Below, in pieces: positions 35,874 to 46,337 of a DNA stretch of 64,000 nt. The stretch comes from Parasponia andersonii. Its lineage: Eukaryota; Streptophyta; Magnoliopsida; Rosales; Cannabaceae. The stretch covers positions 213,698 to 277,697 of the forward strand of contig JXTB01000170.1 of NCBI GenBank assembly GCA_002914805.1, read 5' to 3'. Below the pieces are notes generated by a model. It made no database searches. It had not been told where the DNA came from and saw only the letters and a list, made by a program, of their open reading frames with translations. The position numbers and the translations under genes are program-made. How positions within the stretch are numbered: the first letter of the stretch is position 1; every line of letters begins with the position of its first letter.

Positions 35874-36347
35874 TTAGCCAGTAATCTCAATAGGCTTAAC
35901 TTCAGGCTGCTTCTCCTGCTCTTTGGGCACAACCACAGTAAGAACCCCATTCTCCATGCTAGCTCTGACCTGCTCAACCCTAGCGTTCTCCGGCAACCTG
36001 AACCTCCTCAGGAATTTGCCAGTACTCCTCTCGACCCTATGCCACTTGTCAGTCTTCTCCTCCTGTTCTCGGGTCCTCTCACCGCTGATCTGGAGTACTC
36101 TGCCATCTTCGACCTCGACCTTCACCTCTTCTTTCTTCAGCCCCGGAAGATCAGCCTTGAACACGTGTGCATCAGGGGTCTCCCTCCAGTCGATCCGAGC
36201 GTTGGCGATGGCGGCTGTTTCCCTGGCGGAGGAGGGGACATTGGCCACGGAGGTGTTGAAAGGGATGCCCTCAAAGGGGTCCCATATGTCGAGCGAGAAG
36301 GGGTCGAACACGTTGCTTCTTCGGCCACCGAAGAGACTAAGAGCCAT
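35874..36347 (-). CDS. Class I cytosolic small heat-shock protein (HSP20 family, about 17.7 kDa)
   Basis: Intact intronless gene of 157 codons, the normal form and length for plant class I small heat-shock proteins. These form cytosolic 12-mers that hold unfolding proteins during heat stress for later refolding by HSP70/HSP100. The N-terminal arm [20 protein letters not shown] is the class I signature. The alpha-crystallin domain spans about residues 50-142 ([54 protein letters not shown]). The I-x-I anchor is I153-E154-I155 near the C-terminus (PIEITG). The start is the first ATG and gives the canonical N-terminus. A TATA box and a heat-shock-element-like array lie upstream (36473-36526), so strong heat induction by HSF proteins is expected. 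The split paralogue at 23889-33505 converges on it. The gene is GC-richer than its surroundings, which is normal for this family. Confidence 0.97.
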   Translation of the reverse strand: MALSLFGGRRSNVFDPFSLDIWDPFEGIPFNTSVANVPSSARETAAIANARIDWRETPDAHVFKADLPGLKKEEVKVEVEDGRVLQISGERTREQEEKTDKWHRVERSTGKFLRRFRLPENARVEQVRASMENGVLTVVVPKEQEKQPEVKPIEITG

Positions 36348-36472
36348 GTTAAAAGGGTTCGGTTTGGTTTTGAACTGAAGCGACTAGTGAGAGTTTTGGA
36401 TGTTTTTCTAAGAGAGGCCTTTCGAGATTTTGCTTCTGTAGTTTTCTTGACGATCATGAGATGATGTATTCA

Positions 36473-36526
36473 TATATAGTACGGTGGAGAAGGGTCTGGG
36501 TACTTCGTGGCCCTTCGAAGATTTTC
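36473..36526 (-). promoter_or_regulatory. TATA box and heat-shock-element-like array of the small heat-shock protein gene
   Basis: A TATATA box (36473-36478, minus strand) lies about 125 bp upstream of the ATG. About 35 bp further upstream, 36514-36526 reads TTC-ga-AGA-tt-TTC, two perfect and one imperfect inverted nGAAn blocks at 5-bp spacing. This arrangement, with the array just upstream of TATA, is typical of plant small heat-shock promoters. A further TTC block at 36503-36505 may add to it. Confidence 0.6.
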
Positions 36527-36689
36527 TCGGCAAAAGAGGTTTCCATAAACTTCTGTCATGTTCTCTATCATGCACGTGTCTTTACACGTAAGCCAATATT
36601 ATTACTCTATCAATTACGTGTCCGCTGACTGGAGATCCAGTTTTGCCTTTTTCTTTTCTTTTTTTCTTTTCTTTCGTTAATAGGAACAA

Positions 36690-37165
36690 TCCAATTTTGC
36701 GGCAACTTAGTTCTCAAAAGTTTTAACTATTACAATTAAACTTCTAAATTTTCTTATGATTTAAATTAATTTAATTTTTAGAAAGTTTAAATTATAACAT
36801 GTTATTAAATTTTTGATGTAAAAATTATAGTATTTGTAAAGAAAACAAACTGAATAAAAGGATTTAGAAAGAGAAAAAAAATATTATTTATATTCTATAG
36901 GATTTTTAGAGCCGTAAGTTTAGAAAAAATTTGTTATTTTTTCATTATTCTTCTTAAAATTCTCAAATTACACTTTCAGGTGCTACAACGTACAATTTGT
37001 GTACATTTTTTGTTAGAAATTTAATAATAAATTAAAATTTTACAGTCTAAGAATCAAATTAATTCAAATTATTAAAAGTCTAAGAACTTAATTATTATAA
37101 TTAAAATTTTGAGCACTAAATTATTATAAATTAGATAATTCAGGAACTATTTGTGCCACATATCC
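36690..37165. repeat. Foldback (MITE-like) element
   Basis: Left arm 36690-36785 (TTAGTTCTCAAAAGTTTTAA, ATTAAACTTCTAAATTTTC) is mirrored at 37040-37165 (TTAAAATTTTGAGCACTAAA, AAAGTCTAAGAACTTAATTA). Outer ends pair GGAACAAT with an ATTCAGGAACTATTTG-like sequence. It is non-coding and AT-rich. It sits beyond the promoter of the heat-shock gene. Confidence 0.55.
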
Positions 37166-37249
37166 TTTTCTTTTTTAACCAAGTTTCAGTGTAAATGACA
37201 AGGGGATACGTTTCTTCGTAATTTTTTTAACGAGAGTGATAATCATATA

Positions 37250-39090
37250 TTTTTTTTTTTGCTAAATGGTACCTAGATGAAATAATTTAGGTTTCTACGA
37301 AGAAAACTAAGAAACCCTCTCGTAATTTATTAAATAAAAGAAAATAAAAATGAAAAAGATACAAAATGTTTGAAAAATACAATCTCCAAAATGGAAAATA
37401 ATAACAACTGAAAACAGCCATAGGAGGAGCTAGATAGTTATGCCGAAACAAAACTATTGTCTTAACCTCCCAACAATGCCTCATTAAAAACTTTTTTGCG
37501 TAAAACCCAATGGGAAAAACCACAAAAGGGAAAAAAGAGCACATTGTATTATAAATGGGCAATTAAAAAAAGCGGTAACCACAAATCACTGAATAATCTT
37601 TCTTAATTGCATCATGGATAAATGGGGGAGCAGTATGCTACCAAGTCGGAGCTTGAATACTTGTCGCTCTAAAAGCCAAAATATCAACAACAACATTCCC
37701 TTCACGAAAGATATAGGAAATATGAAAATGCGTATTTGAAATCAACTCAAGACAACGCATCCATGATGGTCTCCAACACCAAGGAACAAATAAAAAACAA
37801 GACTTCAAAATCGAACCAAATAAGCCAAATCGCTTCCAGCCATAAGTTTTTCCACCCTAAGTCCCATGCATAGAAAATTGCATGAATCACAGTAGCCAAT
37901 TCTGCCTCAAAAGCATAAGCCTTACCAATAGAAATGGCAAAACCCCCTTTAAAGAAACCCCTGGACGTCCTAAAAACACCACCATAACCAGCTAACCCAA
38001 GACAACCATAAGTAGCACCATTTGTATTAACTTTTAACTATCCTACTGGTGGGACTCGCTAAAATACTTCAACTATTTTTGGAGCTTTTGATGGCTTTAG
38101 CTCGATGTTAAGACATTTCAGAATTTCTAACTCCTCTAAAGAATTTCTCATAGTACCTGATCTAACATTGTTAGATTCACCAACTACACGCCATATCAGA
38201 GTGATGGCTATATGGATAGAAGTGAGCTCATTGTCAAACAATAACTTGTTACGTGAAGTCCAGATAACCCAAACAGCAGTCACAATAGCCGATCTCCAAA
38301 GCTGTGAAACTTGGCTACTAAAATTACCTCAAGGGCATCAAGCAAAGATCAATAACAGAGCCATCCAATTGAATACGTCGCCTAAAAGCCGAAGAGATAG
38401 CTCCCCAAAGACTACGGGCAAAGTCACATGAGATGAAAATGTGATCAGCAGTTTCCTCATTTCTAAAGTAAAAATGATAATACGAAGTCATGATAAAGCC
38501 TCTCCGCATGAGATTAAGTTCTGTTGGAAGTTTATCTTGAAGAGATCTCCAAAATACCATAAAACGCGATAGAGGAATATAGATAGCCCAAAACTTATTA
38601 CCCCATCTTTCCTTTATAAAAGGACCGACCAAAGAATTGTAGGCATCTGCACAAGTAACATTACCAGAAGTAGAATGTTGCCAAATAAGTATATTTAGAG
38701 AATCACAGATAACTATCTTCCGGATCTCTTCAGTAATCATCGAAAAATTGGAAGTAAAGAAAGCAGATAGAGACCATTCATAATCCGAAACAAGCTCACC
38801 AATGGTAGTATCAATGCCAAATTCTAAAGTATCATTCCAATCTATCATCCCAATTAATGGAGAACCAAGCCAATTATCACTCTAGAAGCGTACCTTAGAG
38901 TTTCTACCAGGTGCCCAAATTGACTCATCGATAAGAGATTGGATATGAGATCTCAAACTATACCGAATAGAAGACTTCCAAAATCGACGTTGAGTAAAAC
39001 CATTGGAGAAAAATCTCCCTCTCAAGAATCTAAAAACGAAAGAATCATTAGTTAATAAACTCCAAGAAAACTTTATTAAAATTTGAAGGT
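37250..39090 (-). mobile_element. 5'-truncated LINE fragment (zf-RVT and RNase H region)
   Basis: The C-terminal third of a plant L1-type LINE on the minus strand. From about 39070 down: LIKFSWSLLTNDSFVFRFLR and WKSSIRYSLRSHI, then zf-RVT at 38848-38330 (WAIYIPLSRFMVFWRSLQDK, then HIFISCDFARSLWGAISSAF), and RNase H at about 38040-37610 (VKVNTNGATYGCLG, AFEAELATVIHAIF). The first RNase H aspartate of NTDG reads asparagine here, and stops break the frame. The 3' end has the typical LINE tail region (GGTTTTTCCCATTGGG, AATGAGGCATTGTTGGG) and an A10 tail near 37250-37260. It belongs to the same family as the LINE at 20.6-23.5 kb. Confidence 0.9.
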
Positions 39091-39344
39091 TGAATCATGA
39101 TTTAAATATTGAAGGACGATAATCCTATACGTATAAAAGCAGCCACAAACATTCACGCAGAAAGATAAAAGCATAAATAAAAACGACTTTGGACACTTTT
39201 AACCATTTTTAAAAAATATTACTAAATTTACTATCTTTTAAAAATAATAAAAATTCCATACGACCTTTCGCGATATTTTTCTAAATATTTTGAGAGCTGA
39301 AAAACACGGTGACATTTTAATAAATAAGCTATCTTTTATTTCTT
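39091..39344. other. AT-rich spacer
   Basis: No gene is seen. The string GATATTTTTCTAAATATTTTG near 39273 resembles an arm of the GTAAC-core repeats and may be a small remnant of one. Confidence 0.3.
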
Positions 39345-39955
39345 ATAGGAAACCACAATGGTTTTCTTTTAGCGGAATATCATGTACGTAAGTAAATCAT
39401 AAGAAACTATAAAGATTTTTTGGAAACTAGCTTTATTGTCTTTTAGTGGAATGCTATCACATGAAATTGTAAAGGTTTCTTGGAAACTAGTTTAGTTTTT
39501 TTTTTTGGCGGAATGCTATTTACGTAAGTAAATTATAGGAAATCATAAAGATATCCTAGAAACTAGTTTGGTTTCCTTTTAGCAGAATATCATGTATGTA
39601 AGTAAATCATAGAAAAACACAAAGGTTTCTAGGAAATCAATATAGTTTCATTTTAGCAGAATGTTTTGTTTGTTTTCAGAAAACTAGTTTTGTTTTCTTT
39701 TAGCAAAATGCCCTATAGCTAAGTAAATTACAAGAAACTACAACGGTAATTAGTTTTCATGTAGCAAAATGTCTTGTAGCTAAGTAAATCATAGGAAACC
39801 ATAAAAGTTTTTTAGAAACTAGTTTGATTTTTTTTTTTAGCAGAATGTCTTGTATGTAAGTAAATCATAGGAAACCACAAAGGTTTTTTGGAAACTAATT
39901 TAGTTTTGTTATAGCAGAATGTCCTGTATGTAAGTAAACTAGCAAGAAATTCTAG
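39345..39955. repeat. Degenerate minisatellite, about 74-bp unit, about nine copies
   Basis: The anchor TTTTAGCAGAATGTC (with variants) occurs near 39367, 39441, 39503, 39577, 39651, 39698, 39759, 39835 and 39909. Five of the eight spacings are 74-76 bp and three are 47-62 bp because of internal deletions. Within each unit follow GTAAGTAAATCATAGGAAAC and GGTTTYTTGGAAACTAGTTT. It is non-coding. The copies are diverged, so the array is old. Confidence 0.8.
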
Positions 39956-41009
39956 AAATTAAACAAATTTCTTTATAGACAATATTAAGTTTCTATAAAC
40001 ATGTTTTAGTTATTCTATATCCAAAAGGAATAAATAAAGGAAAGAAATTAAAAATAGATAAATTGAGGGTGAAGGTCATTGAAAAAAAAATTTAAAAAGA
40101 GAAAATGAAAAAATAAAAATAAATAAAGGAAAGAAAAAGAAAGAAAATGACAAAGGTTTTTTTTTTTAAAAAAAGAGTAATAATTTTTATTGTAGAAAAA
40201 AATTTAAAATGGATTATAAAAACTGAATTTAAAAAAGAAAATGAAAAAGGAATAAATAAAGGAAAGGAAAAAGGAGTAATAATGTTCAATGTGGAAAAAA
40301 ATAGAAAATGAATTATAAAAAATGAATTTTTTTTTAAAAAATAAATAATGGAGAGAGACATAAAATAGATAAATTAAGGGTAAAGGGAATCAAACCTAGG
40401 AGTTAAGTAAGCAATTATCACTTTTTTCTTATAAATATTAAAAGAGAAAAAAAAATTAGAAAATAAAAAAAATTAAAAATGAATGGAAGAAAACAGTTAA
40501 ATGATAAAAGTAAAATAGAAAATGGATTGTTCTTTTTTAAAAACAAAAAAGGGAGTAACAAAAGAAAAACAAAATACAAGAACAAAAAAAAAAAACAAAA
40601 AAGCCAAAAATAAAAGAAAAGGAAGAAAGCTAGGTGGGACTTGAACCATGGTTACAAGGAGAAAAGGAATTGCACCAAAGAATAGAGCCAGCAAGTACTC
40701 ATGGATGGTCTAAAACACTTTTTTTTTACAAAGGTGTTTCAACAAAAGATGGTTTGATTTATGAAAGTGCCACTGCATGTTACTTGTACCTTATAACTAG
40801 AAAAGTGGTAATTTTCAAAAAAGTTCGTACAAATATAAGTGTTTGGGCCGCGTAGTATATTTGGCAATATTTGCCCAAATATCGTACAGCATGTCATTTT
40901 TCCAAATAAAGGGCCTCAAATAAGAAAAAGGTCACAATTTCATGAGTGGTTTGAATCTAGTTAGATGTAAGTCAGGCCGAAATGAAATCTTCGTTCACGC
41001 TATTTTTTT
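39956..41009. other. Purine-rich intergenic sequence
   Basis: The plus strand at 40020-40620 is almost entirely A/G-rich, with the string GGAATAAATAAAGGAAAG-like repeated at about 40027, 40119 and 40250. The minus strand has two B-box-like strings, GGTTTGATTCC (rc of 40386-40396) and GGTTCAAGTCC (rc of 40637-40647), as in tRNA-derived SINEs. Reading frames here reflect low complexity, not genes. Confidence 0.4.
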
Positions 41010-41835
41010 TAGGGCTTTTTTCAAAATTCCAGCCTAAAGTACGAAAAACTGAAAAAGCTCATATGGGTCAAATTTTTAAAAATGTTTCTAATTCATTTAA
41101 AAAAGAAAAATTTACATTTAGTGCCCGTTTTTAAATCTTATTTTCATAGATACCCGCTTTTAATTTTTTTTTAAAAAAAATCCATTTTTATGGTCCATAT
41201 TTCATATGCAAAAAATATGTGGCTCATTATTTATAATGTAAATTTTGTCTATGAGGTACACGTTGTAAATGTTTACTATAGTTTATATTTTTCATTATAA
41301 ATTTGACCTATGGTATACATTTTTAAATATGCACCAATTTTTAGTGTAATTTTTATTCATGAAATGTAGATCATATTATACATTTCATGTGTAAAACAAT
41401 GGTTATTTATATTTCTCAAACAATGGGTATTTATGAAATAAAAATAAAAAGTGGGTACTCATAGAAATATGGTTTATGGATATTTATAAACCTTTCCCCT
41501 TAGAAAGATATAACCTTTAAATAAGTTTTTTAAAAAAATAAAAGTAACACTTTCAAAAACATTTTACAAAACTACCACTTTTTCCTTCAAAATTGGTATT
41601 TTTCAATAGTACTTGAGATAATCAGTTAGGTTATTTAACGTAACAATCTTGTTACTTAAGGTAATCGGTCAGGTTACTCAAGATAACTTAATTGGTTACT
41701 TCAAGTATCTTATTAAATAATAAAAAAGTGATACTTTCCTAAATACTTTTAAAATGATATTTTTCTAATTTAAATTCAAGAAATTTCAAAATCCAGAATT
41801 TTTCGACTTTTTTTTTGAAAGAATTACTATAAATA
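41010..41835. repeat. GTAAC-core palindromic repeat, copy C, with a nested element
   Basis: The left end GGGCTTTTTTCAAAATTCC is mirrored by the right end TTCAAAATCCAGAATTTTTC. The core at 41610-41715 has four palindromic units (GATAATC..GGTTATT, GTAAC..GTTAC, GGTAATC..GGTTAC, GATAACTT..GGTTAC) in tandem. The left arm is interrupted at about 41119-41505 by another palindromic element. It is non-coding. Confidence 0.65.
41119..41505. repeat. Nested palindromic MITE-like element
   Basis: The left end (GTGCCCGTTTTTAAATC, then TTTCATAGATACCCGCTTTT) is mirrored by the right end (AAAAAGTGGGTACTCATAGAAA, then GGATATTTATAAACC). The inner part contains GGTCCATATTTCATATG and several CATTTCAT strings. 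About 390 bp, non-coding, inserted in the left arm of copy C. Confidence 0.55.
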
Positions 41836-42174
41836 ATCCTCTTCTTCTTTTAAGAGATGATATAGTTATCACTACACTGTGCATGAATCAACTATCTTTT
41901 AGGACCAGTATAAAGTTTTAGCAGATAATCATAATTTTAGTAGCGGTAAAATCATAATTTTAATAATGGTAGTCACAATTATGATGATAAATTTTAAGAT
42001 AGTTCTAAAACAAATTGGTTATGAACTATCCTGAAGAAGTTCTACCAAATTAATATAGTCGCAATTTGTTTTAATCGGTTTTATATTATTATATAATAAT
42101 TCTTATCCAGAGTTTATATTATATTAGATATAGTAAAACTGATATACATATTTTGGGATTGATAACCTTAGTCA
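41836..42174. other. AT-rich sequence with a small foldback
   Basis: Near 41890-42010 AACTATCTTTTAGGACC is mirrored by TTTTAAGATAGTTCT. The string TATGAACTATCCTGAAGAAG at about 42020 recurs near 35196. No gene is seen. Confidence 0.35.
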
Positions 42175-42325
42175 TTTTCTATAAAATAAAAACCATGAAA
42201 TTTATTAAAAGAAAGAGTGAAATACGACCATATCACTTAGAGCGCTTTGCTTTCTATAAAATAAAAACCGTGAAAGTTATTAAAAGAACGAGTGAAAAAC
42301 GGTCATATCACTGAGAGCATTTTGT
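42175..42325. repeat. Two-copy tandem repeat, about 76 bp
   Basis: The unit TTTCTATAAAATAAAAACC to GACCATATCACTTAGAGCG is followed directly by a second copy with a handful of differences (AAAACCGTGAAAGTTATT, GGTCATATCACTGAGAGC). Non-coding. Confidence 0.7.
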
Positions 42326-42339
42326 TTTATAGAGGAAAT

Positions 42340-42770
42340 TTGATTTTTTTATGGTAATTTTTCAAAAAACAAAATAGAAAAATTCCAGATTTTGTATTTT
42401 GAAGTTATTTGAAAAAAATTCTAGATTTTAATTGAAAAAATATCATTTTTAAAAATATTTAAACAAATATCACTTTTTTTTATTAATTGTTTACATACTT
42501 CAGGTAATAGATTGAGTTACCGGAAATATCTTGATCAGTTACTTTAGATAACTTGATTAGTTATCTAAGTAACCCAATTGGTTACCTCGAGTACTATTGA
42601 AAAATACTAATTTTAAAGAAACATAATATTTTTCTAAATATTTATTAAAAATATTATTTTAAAATTGATATTTTTCTAAATTAATCTGAGATTTTTTTAA
42701 AAATTCACCTCCTGCAAGATTTTTAAATTTTTTTACTTTGTGCCTAGATTTTTGTAAGGAGCCCTTTTGT
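42340..42770. repeat. GTAAC-core palindromic repeat, copy D
   Basis: The arms run from AAAATAGAAAAATTCCAG to TTTTTAAAAATTCACC. The core at 42500-42595 has units GGTAATAGATTGAGTTACC, GATCAGTTAC, GATAACTTGATTAGTTATC and GTAACCCAATTGGTTACC. It is one of the two best-preserved cores. Confidence 0.65.
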
Positions 42771-42914
42771 TTTATCCCTATCTTAAGAGAGAAGGTTTAG
42801 AACTCTGGTCCTTAGCCCTAGATTTGGATTAGAAAGGAATAGAGAAATGGAGCTAGATATATAGTAGTGCTTTTGGGGTGAACGACTAGTTTAGAACTAT
42901 TTTAAAAAATAACT

Positions 42915-43137
42915 TCGTAAGATTAGAAAAAAGGGAATGGATAAGGCTAATTTGGGCCAAAATGATCTTTTATGCATTTTTTTAAAAAATGATAGTTTTG
43001 TGAGTGTCAAGAATGTCTTGACTTATAGTTTTTTTAATAATCAAGAAGTCTTTGACGCTTCGAAAAATATACAAAATGTACAAAAGCTCATTTTGGCCCA
43101 AATTAGCCATATTCATGTCATTTTCTCGTAAGATTAG
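42915..43137. repeat. Short MITE with conserved inverted ends and 12-bp flanking direct repeats
   Basis: GGCTAATTTGGGCCAAAATG at 42945-42964 is matched in inverse by CATTTTGGCCCAAATTAGCC at 43089-43108, and similarity continues on both sides for about 40 bp. The element is flanked by the direct repeat TCGTAAGATTAG at 42915-42926 and 43126-43137, which could contain its target duplication. A 195-bp reading frame across it merely reads the palindrome. Confidence 0.65.
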
Positions 43138-43399
43138 CCTTGTAAAACCAGTCAAAAATGTTCATGCCATTTTTTCACTTTCTTTCCTTTAATTTTATCG
43201 ACCTCTTCCATCTTCTCTCAATGTTTATTGTCAAAAACATTTTTTAATCAAATCAAGAATTAAAGCAATACGGTGATCAAAGAATTTTTTTTTTTTTTTT
43301 TAAAGTCTTCTAAAATAGTCATTATTTCCCAACACTACTATTCATGTTAATTTCTCAAAGGAATCAGCGGAGCTAATATAAAATAGATTATACTTTGAG

Positions 43400-43770
43400 T
43401 AATTTTATTTTATATGATAAAGTTTCAAAAAATTGAAAAATCTCAGATTTCATAAATCCTGTATAAAATACTGAATTTATTAAGAAAAGTACTATTTTTA
43501 AAATATTTAAAAAAATGATGAGGTATTTGAGGTAACTGGTTAAGTTACTTGAGGTAAGAAGACTAGTAACCTCAAAGAACCTGACTAGTTTCTAGAAAAC
43601 CTATAAAAATTAATAATCTTGAAGAAAAAGTGATATTTTTATAAATAATCTTGTAATATGGTAGTTTTCTAAATAAATTAAAAGTGATATTTTTCAAATA
43701 AATCAAAGATTTTTTAAAAAATTTAGCCTATTCGAGATTTTTCAAGAATTTTGACCACTTATACTTATCT
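43400..43770. repeat. GTAAC-core palindromic repeat, copy E
   Basis: The arms run from AAAATTGAAAAATCTCAG to TTCGAGATTTTTCAAG. The core at 43515-43605 contains GAGGTAACTGGTTAAGTTAC and CTAGTAACCTCAAAG. It is shorter in the core than copies C and D. Confidence 0.6.
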
Positions 43771-43869
43771 TTTCAAAAATAATACAAAATATGCGACCTC
43801 CAAAAAATAATTAACGTTTCATATACAATTTTTGGTGATATTTTTCTAAATACTAGCTAAAAAGTGATT

Positions 43870-44210
43870 ACTCAAAATTGGGTTCTCAAGAATCAATTTG
43901 GTTTCTATGATTCTAGTTATTGATTTATCTGATAAACAAATGGTTTATTTTATTACTATCGTTGGTTTTTCTAGTTATTTCTAAGAAGTAATTTGGTTTC
44001 TCAGTTTCTGCTAACTAAATTAGTTTTTGATTTCGTTGATAAATAGATTGTTCTTTTATTAAAATTATTGGTTTATCTCATCAAAAAAAAAAAAAGCAAT
44101 TTTAATTTCTCAATTTCTAGTAACAAAATCAGTTCACATGATTCTGGTCATTGATTTTTGAGATAAACAAATGGTTTCTTTGGTAACTAGATTAATTTCT
44201 CTAATAAAAG
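43870..44210. repeat. Degenerate repeats of a TTGGTTTCT...GATAAACAAATGG unit
   Basis: The string ATGATTCTRGTYATTGATTT, followed by GATAAACAAATGGTTT, occurs near 43917 and near 44148, with a more diverged copy near 44020 (GTTTTTGATTTCGTTGATAA). Non-coding, very AT-rich. Confidence 0.45.
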
Positions 44211-44339
44211 CATCCAATTCAATAATGTCCAGATTTATAAGGTAAAGAAGCTAAATCTTCTACATATGCAAAGTTTCAAATGCAGTAGATTATAAAAAAT
44301 AAATTCAAGTTTCAACTGAAGCTTTTGGGTCAAATTGAA

Positions 44340-45720
44340 CAAATTCTTGAACCTTCTTCTTCTTCCAAATTATTGCACTTAGCCATGTTTGTGCGAATTG
44401 GTTAAAAATGGTTATTTTTTATTTCTAGTGTTATCTGCCTATAAATATTACACACCTCTGTACAGTTAAAAATAAAATATATAGAAGACAATATTCCTAT
44501 ATTTGCGTTTATGGTATTAGAGCCAAGTTTCCCATTGGAACTGGTTTTTTTCTTTCCCCTCATAATTTGTCGCTGATTTCCCACTAGAATCAGCAACCTA
44601 ATTTTTCCTCTGTTTCGTTACTAGAAAACAGAATAGTTTTTTAACTTGTAATAAAAATAAGTCTTCATTATTTCTCTTCAATAATACTTGCACCATCATG
44701 TCCGGAGTTAACACAGAGGCAATGTTGGGCAATATTTCTGCAACTGTGAGTTGTCCAGCAACCTGTTCATGACAATCCCTCGCTCCAGTGGTCCAAGTCA
44801 GTGAAGATGTCTATTACTGGACGCGGATAGTTGGGTTATCTGACTGGAACCACGGCGAAACCAAGAGGCAGTGACCAACGGCTCTGTTTTCATGGGAAAC
44901 TGAAAACGCAATGTTGATGGGCTGGTTAATCAACTCAATAGAGCCAGAGATTGGTTAAACCTATCTCTTTCTCTCAATCGCTAAAGAGATATGGGGTGTT
45001 GTGGCTGAAACTTACTATGATCGTGGGAATGAAGCACAAACATTTGAACTTAAAATCCGACTTAAGGATGCAAAGGAGGGAGATCGAGATGTTACAAAGT
45101 ACTCTAGATAGCTACATGAAGGGACTCTGGCAAGAGATAGACCAGTATAGCGAAATCGAATAGGAGCGCCCGGAGGATAACGCTCGCTATCAAAAGCTGC
45201 TGGAAAAAGAGAGAGTTTTATGGGTTTCTTGTTGGTCTTAATGCTGAATTTGAGGAAGCAAAGGGGAGAGTGCTTGGAAAGGAACCATTCCCATTCATTA
45301 GGGAAGTGTTTGTGTACATCTGAAGAGAAGAAAGCAGAAAGAGCGTAACGATGGGTGGATCTCGTACTAATAATACAGTGGAGACCTCATCACTACTAAG
45401 TGAAACACCAGAAAAGGGGCCATGACTGGAGGTTCTCAGCAACGCATAAACCGAAGAGGAGAGGATCGTGGCACTCGGGTGTGGTGTGACTACTGTAACA
45501 AGCCAAGACACAAACGAGAAAACTGCTGGAAACTTCATGGGAAACCTGCTAATCAAAACTACAGAGTTTTTGAAGGAGCTCAAAAAACACAAACTACAAC
45601 CGTGCCTTCTAGACTGAACAAAATAGAGATTTATAATACGAACTTTCGAACAAACCATAGAGAGAGACAAGAGAACCCATATGCCCCAATGCCCTTTGTT
45701 TCTCAAATCATTTCTCAGAC
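44340..45720 (+). mobile_element. Ty1/copia fragment: LTR end, primer site and gag (fossil)
   Basis: An LTR-like end (about 44340-44510, with TATAAATATTACACACC) is followed by a primer-site-like GGTATTAGAGCC at 44512-44523. The gag part extends from about 44699 (MSGVNTEAMLG) to a CCHC knuckle at about 45480-45540 (CDYCNKPRHKRENCWKLHG). Between them lie the gag-domain strings SYMKGLWQEIDQYSEIE and ARYQKLLEKERV. Protease and the rest of pol are not seen. Broken, with several interruptions. The knuckle and gag strings fit plant copia retroelements with a UBN2-type gag; lineage not resolved. Confidence 0.8.
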
Positions 45721-46337
45721 CAAATTATTTATCTTACAGCGTATTTTTTTGGAGTTATTTATCCCTAGACCGTATAGAATTTTAATTATTTTCAGATGTC
45801 GTATATTTACCAATATTTTCAAAAAAATCGCGATGAGTATCTTTTTCCCATTTTTCAAGTTTTGGACTTTGGGGTTTTTGTAAAAAGACCTTATACTTTT
45901 GGTCCTAGGCTTGGGCTCTTGTTCAGCAAAATCTTTGTAGTAATGAGCCAACTAATCCAAACTGGTAAGATAGCATGCTAGAGAGAGATTTTAGAGAAAA
46001 TTAAGTGGAGGACCAATTTTATAAATTAGTTTTATGTCTATATTTTAAAAATTATAGTTAAATATTTATTTAAAAAAATTATTTCAGTTATGAAATATGC
46101 TATATTTTTATTTTTATCATTAATAAATTGGACATTTAACTATAAATCTTAGAACTTAGTTATACACTAAGTTTTGAGCTAAAAAATGGTCAAATAATTA
46201 GTCAACCCAATATATTAAAAATTAGTAGAACAATACCTCTTATTAGACCAACTAATTATTCACGATTATTATCATATATTATTTTTGCTATGATTTACAT
46301 CACATATTTTTTAAAAACGAATTGTTTGTTAGTTGGG
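45721..46337. other. AT-rich intergenic sequence
   Basis: Reading frames at 45715-45981 on both strands have no recognisable domain. Near 46010-46200 loosely inverted strings (AATTAGTTTTATG / CATTAATAAATTGG) hint at a small foldback. No gene is supported. Confidence 0.35.

Noticed and set aside
35923-36464. Plus-strand frames antisense to the small heat-shock protein gene
   Set aside because: Shadows of a GC-rich conserved gene on the other strand.
42937-43131. 64-residue frame
   Set aside because: It is the translation of a short MITE and its two inverted ends.
45715-45981. Overlapping frames on both strands after the copia gag
   Set aside because: No recognisable domain, AT-rich, mutual shadows.
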